A stretch of DNA of 64,000 bases. It comes from Rostratula benghalensis (lineage: Eukaryota; Chordata; Aves; Charadriiformes; Rostratulidae). Below, piece after piece: positions 58,694 through 64,000 of the stretch (the first letter of the stretch is position 1; every line of letters starts with the position of its first letter). A program made the translations under genes and the position numbers. The stretch lies in NCBI GenBank assembly GCA_013399305.1, contig VXAI01000337.1, forward strand, positions 346,648-410,647. The letters are read 5' to 3'. Below the pieces are notes generated by a model. That model was not told the DNA's origin. It saw only the letters and a program-made list of their open reading frames with translations, and did no database searches.

Positions 58694-61600
58694 GTTCAGG
58701 TGGGTTGGGTAAGACCATGCTTTCAAAGTCCTGTGCGAGCCCGGATGTGCCTCCTCTTTCTTGCATGGTGCAACTGAAGGACTGCTTTTTGGGGCTGTTG
58801 CTCCTCTGTTTGCTTTGATTTTTTGCAATTGCATTTTAAGAGAGATGGTTGTGAAGGGTTCACGAGCCTCCTCAGGCTTGAAGAAGCCCCCTAGTCGCCT
58901 TTTGCTTAAGCAAATTTGACTGTTGGATGGTTAACACTGGGTTGAGGCTGCTGGCCTCTGCAGTTTGCATCCTGCTTTTGTTGCTGGGAAGGTCTTCACG
59001 AAACAACTTAACCAAATGTGAGTTTCAGCTTAAGCCCACTGGGAACTAGGAAGATAGCATTGTAACTGCAAGTTAAATATGAACGTGGTGAAAGAACAAT
59101 GTAAGTGCTGCTTGTAGTCTCTCCTTGGCATCTGTTGGCTAAATGGCATCTTGAAATACCCACTAAGGCTCCAGCTTTACTTTGCTGTAGCTAGGCTCCC
59201 GATTGCAAGATGCTTTTTCCTCCTGACTATTCAAACCTTTGACTCTTGCAGTGTCAATGGAATTAAAGAGCAGGGTTTTACAGCCAGTGCTGCTGCTTTT
59301 GCTCATGAATCCTGAAAGCTGCTCTGGAAAAGCAGTGGTTTTGTGTGCGGAGGAAAGAGATGAATTAAAATATTCTATCCCTTCCTGAACACAGAGAAAG
59401 AGCGTCCTTATGTTTAGATGATTTCATTCAGTGGGTGTTTGAAGACTGAGTGAATGATGTGCAGTGTGCTGAGTGTTCAGTACATGTGGCACAGGAGTGG
59501 GCTTTTTTGCTTTTCTGAAGGAATGGGGTAATTTTGGTCCATCTGGGGTTTCTCAGAGTCTGGGTTTTAGTTTGCAAGCAAGCTTGTGCAGACTAGCAAC
59601 CAGACAGTAGGCACCGATGTCTCTCCTTTCAGATGCTGCAGCTCCGTTGCCCACCTCTGGTTCTCATTTTCCTGAAGCCCAATGGCAATTTCAGTGACCT
59701 GTTTAGGGCTGCTGTGTGACTGCTCCTGCCGTGACACATTCACGGTCAGATCATAAAAAGGGGAGCCCAGAACACAAGAGGAAGGGACAAAGCAAGGATC
59801 TTGGCAGCTCACCAACTCTGCTGTCTTTCTTGGCTGGGGCTTGCAAGCATCGAGTTGCACTCCCGTGTGGAGGAACAGTGGTTTAATGTTTGATAGTGAT
59901 CAGATCAGGAGGAGAGCAGAGCACCAGGCATCCGACAGGTTGTCAGACCTGTCACTTCCCAGCCTTTTCTTCCCCTTGACAAGGTTAGCCACTGACTGAC
60001 AAGGATACACTTTGCCAGGATGCAGCGGAGCCTTTAGGAGGAAAAATGCTTTCAAAAATCAGTTCGGCTGCTTTCCACGTGTCCTAACATCTATGCACAA
60101 AGCTACATCCTCCTGTGTGCCTTTGCAATGACTTTGAGTCTCCTCCTTTCTCCACTTCCCTGTTACTGGAAGACAAACAGACCCGGGGCCTTCTCCGCAG
60201 GCTGTGATCACTTGTTGGTGAGATGTGGATGGGCTGGGAGCAAGGTTGTCAGGCTGTGAGCATCCCTTACCAGGACGGCTCCTGGTGTGGGGTGGGTGCT
60301 GGCAAACTCGGTATATCCAGCTGTGCAAGTGTGTCCTTGGCACTGGTGGTAGAGAGAAGGAGAATTCAGGGAGGGATGAATTTCTTGTCTGAACTGGAGG
60401 GGTTTCTCTTGATCCCACCTCCCCTACCTGCCCTTGCTTCTCTCTTTTTAAGGATATTGAAGGGGTGAAAAGCGCCACGTTTTATCCACCTAGTAATTGT
60501 GCACAGTGTTGACTGCTGTGTTGGTAAAAGCAGCTAACTAATTATTTTTGGTTTAATTCTCATTCAATACCCCCTCATCCCAAACTGCCTGGGAATTTTT
60601 GCAAGGCACCTTGGCTTTAGGGTGTTATAAAGCAGATGACCATGTATTTGGGTTGCAGTTTCCCCTGCTGTCTGTGTGTAATCATGCATAAATGCATGTG
60701 CCCTCAGTGTTTGCTGCCAAAGGACATTCTTTTTCCAAAGTGTGGCCAACCTCAGTCCCATTAAGACCATAGGTCTGCAAAACCTTAGTGGAATCTGCAG
60801 TCACTGTAAAGGTGGAAGGTTGGTTTGTTAACCATTTTCCCATAACACACTTTATACTACCCTGGATCTGGTATAGTTTTCATACTTTTGAATCAAAATC
60901 ATGAAGATGATTGTCATAAGGCATAAAAAAGTTAGCATGCTCTTATCTATGTTAATTTCGTTTGAACGATGCCATCTGCTTTTCTGAACATGGCAGGTAG
61001 TTGAAGGAGGAGAATGTACCACTTGGGAACTGCAGAAACAAAACAATAGCACATTTCTTACGGTTGATGGATTGTTATTTTATCTTTTTTCTTCCTTTTT
61101 TTTTTTTTTAACATGCTCAGTCATGAGTGAGAAAGCAAAAATCAATGTTAGGCGCAAACCAACAAAGAAGGAAAATTGAATTATCAAATTAGTTTGGGTA
61201 AAAGTTACAAGTGAAGAACTTGAAAAGTGAGTGTGCTGGTTAAGTGAGAAAGTAGGTCCTTTTTGCAGAGCTCATTCAGCAGCCCTTTCAGGGCTCTGAG
61301 CTCTAATTGTGGTGCTGGTTTCTTCTCCACACCAAGTTGCCAGATAATCATAGCCAGAGAGAAGTAGGTATGGGTGTGCTTTTGTAAGATAGGTTAGTTG
61401 CCTGTGTTTCCTGTTTTGGAATAAGCCATACTTGCACCTTCTTTGTTGGTTCCTTGGGAGGATGAAGGCTGCTTGCCTGCCCTTCTGCTGTGGGAAATAC
61501 CTCTGGGATGTTATTTATCCCACGAGTGAGGATGTGCCTGCTGGGATATCAGCTGCCAGACAGGTCCCAGCCTCTGCAGATCTATGTGTCCCCTCGTCTC

Positions 61601-63831
61601 ATGCATGGGGCAAGGGCTTGTGATTAGGCCTGAACTGCAAGACTTTCAATGAACACATTTATTTTTCTGCTGAAGTATCGTGACAAAAGAGTGGGTGTGA
61701 AGAAAGCTGCATAGTTGGAGGGCTCGCCACTATTTGCCACCACATCCAGGAAAGTCTAAACTTCTTTTTTTTGCTGTTGGCTTTTTTTCAATTAGAAAGG
61801 CAAGAAACAGCTGCTTAAGTTAAACTTGGTTGTTTGATATTCATCATGTTGCCCTAAGCATCTGTTGACAGGTGGGAAGAGTTCTTGGTGAGCAGGCTCA
61901 TGGCTTTATTGCCTACCTGGGTATAACTGTTGCTCGGAAGGCTGACAAGTTAGCAGAAAAATCACTACTTTGTAATGTGCAGAAATCTGTTAGTGTGGGT
62001 GAATGTGGACTGAGCCAAGCAGGTAAGACAGACGTGCCCATGAGAATGAAAAGCTGAAGCTGAGCTATTGTCACGCTAAGGCTGGTCAGGAGCATGTTGT
62101 TAAAAGTGGTGATATATGGCAGGTGCCTCATTATATTTAGTTTCCGTGTCATGTTGGGGATTCAGTTTAACTCTGGAAGATGATACTTGTGTGGTGGAAC
62201 TGGTATTAGTGCCCAGCCAAGTGTAATAACCAGCTTTGGAGGCTGAGAGAGGATACTGGGCTCTGGAAGATGCTTGAGTAACTTTGTGGGTGTAGAAAGC
62301 ACAAATGTTTAAGTGAGATTTGTGGTGTTTTGCTGCTTCTCAACTAGAAGCTTCCCATGTTCTCCATGACTTAAATGAACCAGAAGACTTTAGTTGGAAA
62401 AAAAAAAAAAAAGGAAAAAAAAATTCATTGTTTGACACAATGCCATATATCTCCTGTATGTCTTCAGAATGTATGAAGACAGTCTCAGACCTGCACAAAT
62501 ATCAGAGGTTCGTACAGTTGCTTTAAGGTCACTTAAATAACCCCGCAGCATAATATGCTGGCATTGCCTTTGACAGATAGCCTAGAGATTTGCTTACTGA
62601 AGCCAGTCTTCAGAGCCACTGTGTCTTGGTAGCAAAGACTGTAATAAAATTGTTTGGTTCAAAACAGACCGTTCTTCATTCTGACTTGTAATCGATAACT
62701 GTCCGTGGCTAGTGTCGCCTTGGACTGCCTCACAGGGACTTCTTGTACGGTGAAGTCCTCTATGCTAATATGTCTCTATAAATAAAGATCTACCTCTGGG
62801 AAGCATTCTACATCCTTCTTGGGCTGCTGGAGAGCAGAGGGGCTGAGAGGGGCTGCTCTTTAGGGGCTTGGTAGACTTTGATTCAATTGAATTTTGGATT
62901 TGCTTTTTCCTGAAGGGAAATAGGAATGAGTAAATTTAGCTGGACAAGAGGTATGTTTGCCATGTCTTTGGCAAATGTCTTTGCATTCTTTGAGGCTGAA
63001 TAAAACAACAGCCATACTGTTTCTGCCAAGTGTACATGGGAGACAGGTTGCAGCCAAGCCATCTTGCATGTGGTGAAGCAACGGTGTAGGCAAGGACTCG
63101 TGCATGCAGGACTTGTCCCTGCAGGACTTGTCCCTGTGACCAGGGACCTCAAGCTGGGTGAGGTCCTTGCCCATCTTTGGGTGGGCACAGGGACAGGATT
63201 GGGAGCAGGACAAGCCCATGCCAGTGCTTCCCTGACCCCTCTTCTTCATGGGACCATATGTCGTGGTGGCACCCCACTGTCTTCCAGTGAGGTGCTGGTC
63301 AGTGATGAGGGTTTATTTAGGGATGTGGCTAAGTGGTGCAGGAGCCCCATTGGTTCTTCACATCCCAGTTGAGCAGCAGAGGTGCTGGGAGGTAGCTGTG
63401 GGCAGATTGAAATGTGAGGCTCACATGGGATCTGCTGACTTACAACTTGCTTCTGCTCTGCTGGACTTGTGGGATGGGGGTTTTTTTGTAATTTTTTTTT
63501 TTAAAGATGTGCCTGCAAAGGCATCTTTATATGGGTGTCTAAGGGAGAGGCTGGTGTTGTGGTGGGAGGATATTGAGTTACTTGGAGCTGCTGTAAGATG
63601 GAATGTCTGTTGGGCAGGCAAGTCTCTATTTATATGCGTGGCCAAGGGTGGGCGTGCAAAAGCTCTTGGGCTTCTGTGCAAGCTATTGCCTGTGCTGACA
63701 CGAAACAGCCAGATGGATGCTGGGGAGGTCAGAAATGCTCTGTGTTCCCAAACTGGGGCTATATATCTGATACATTCCCTCTCTTGTCACTAACTCCTGC
63801 TGCAGCGCATGCAGGATGTGACCCACCTTTT
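58694..63831. other. Intron 1 block F, no exon recognised
   Basis: Holds a 2 x 15-bp perfect tandem repeat (CAGGACTTGTCCCTG, 63107-63136), A16 at 62398-62413 followed by A9, and T13 near 61098. No repeat family and no HS6ST2 exon recognised. Confidence 0.5.
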
Positions 63832-64000
63832 AATCACAGAATCACAGACTGTCAGGGATTGGAAGGGACCTTGAAAGCTCATCCAGTCCAATCCCCCTGC
63901 CAGAGCAGGAACACCCAGAGCAGGGCACACAGGAACGTGTCCAGGAGGGGTTTGAATGTCTCCAGAGAAGGAGACTCCACCACCTCTCTGGGCAGCCCCT
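63832..64000 (-). mobile_element. Young CR1 LINE 3' end, cut by the window edge
   Basis: Plus strand AATCACAGAATCACAGACTG through CTCATCCAGTCCAATCCCCC to CTCTGGGCAGCCCCT is the reverse complement of the copy at 14664-14836, with about five differences in 169 bp. The element continues past 64000. Confidence 0.93.

Larger units (their letters stand above)
22808..64000 (+). other. HS6ST2: HS6ST2 intron 1 (5' part, continues past the window)
   Basis: From the donor to the window edge I found no sequence matching the second catalytic half (RDPVSRYLSEW region) and no match to the short alternative insert exon described for mammalian HS6ST2. The intron is therefore at least 41 kb. The mammalian gene is also very long with a large first intron. 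Content is CR1 fragments, homopolymers and AT-rich single-copy DNA, listed separately. Extent is inferred from absence of later exons. Confidence 0.85.

Noticed and set aside
22808..64000. Search for HS6ST2 exon 2 and the mammalian alternative insert exon
   Set aside because: No segment encoding the RDPVSRYLSEW region or a matching insert was found; short exons could be missed by eye, so a profile search would be decisive.
1..64000. CRISPR arrays, tRNA/rRNA genes, bacterial operons or integrated viral genes
   Set aside because: None of the defining repeats, cloverleaf blocks or viral protein motifs was seen; the only mobile sequences are CR1 LINE fragments.

Overview
This is vertebrate nuclear DNA, almost certainly from a bird. 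Every recognisable interspersed repeat is a CR1 LINE, most of them 5'-truncated copies ending in the ATTCTATG/ATTCTGTG-type tail seen in sauropsids. No Alu, L1 or other mammalian repeat is visible. The single recognisable gene is in the compact, GC-rich first-exon style of avian CpG-island genes. Two CR1 copies about 97% identical by eye (14131-14836 and 63832-64000) suggest fairly recent CR1 activity; I cannot name the species.

Layout: (1) 1 to about 21.5 kb is intergenic DNA upstream of the gene. It holds CR1 fragments at 9.9, 10.3, 12.8-13.1, 14.1-14.8 and 15.6-15.8 kb, a 385-base assembly gap inside one of them, a perfect 28-bp palindrome, two other hairpin-forming inverted repeats, and AT-rich blocks that could be regulatory. 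(2) About 21.5-23.2 kb is a CpG island. It contains a GGGAYC/GRTCCC hexamer array, an E-box, two GC boxes, a CGG repeat, two upstream start codons and the first coding exon of HS6ST2 (heparan-sulfate 6-O-sulfotransferase 2), which ends at a consensus splice donor. (3) 22808 to the window end (41 kb) is HS6ST2 intron 1. It holds six CR1 loci, including a 1.2-kb reverse-transcriptase fragment, a fold-back pair of CR1 tails and an edge-truncated young copy, plus A/T homopolymers, an A/C-rich block and AT-rich stretches of unknown role. No further HS6ST2 exon was found, so the rest of the gene lies beyond 64000.

The one host gene encodes a type II Golgi membrane enzyme that transfers sulfate from PAPS to the 6-O position of glucosamine in heparan sulfate. 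The window shows its cytosolic tail, membrane anchor, stem and the PAPS 5'-phosphosulfate-binding half of the catalytic domain. I found no CRISPR array, tRNA, rRNA, viral gene or operon, and nothing I can defend as a new biological system. The most unusual items are the hexamer array that reads in frame into HS6ST2, the two upstream ORFs, the fold-back CR1 pair and the 28-bp palindrome.
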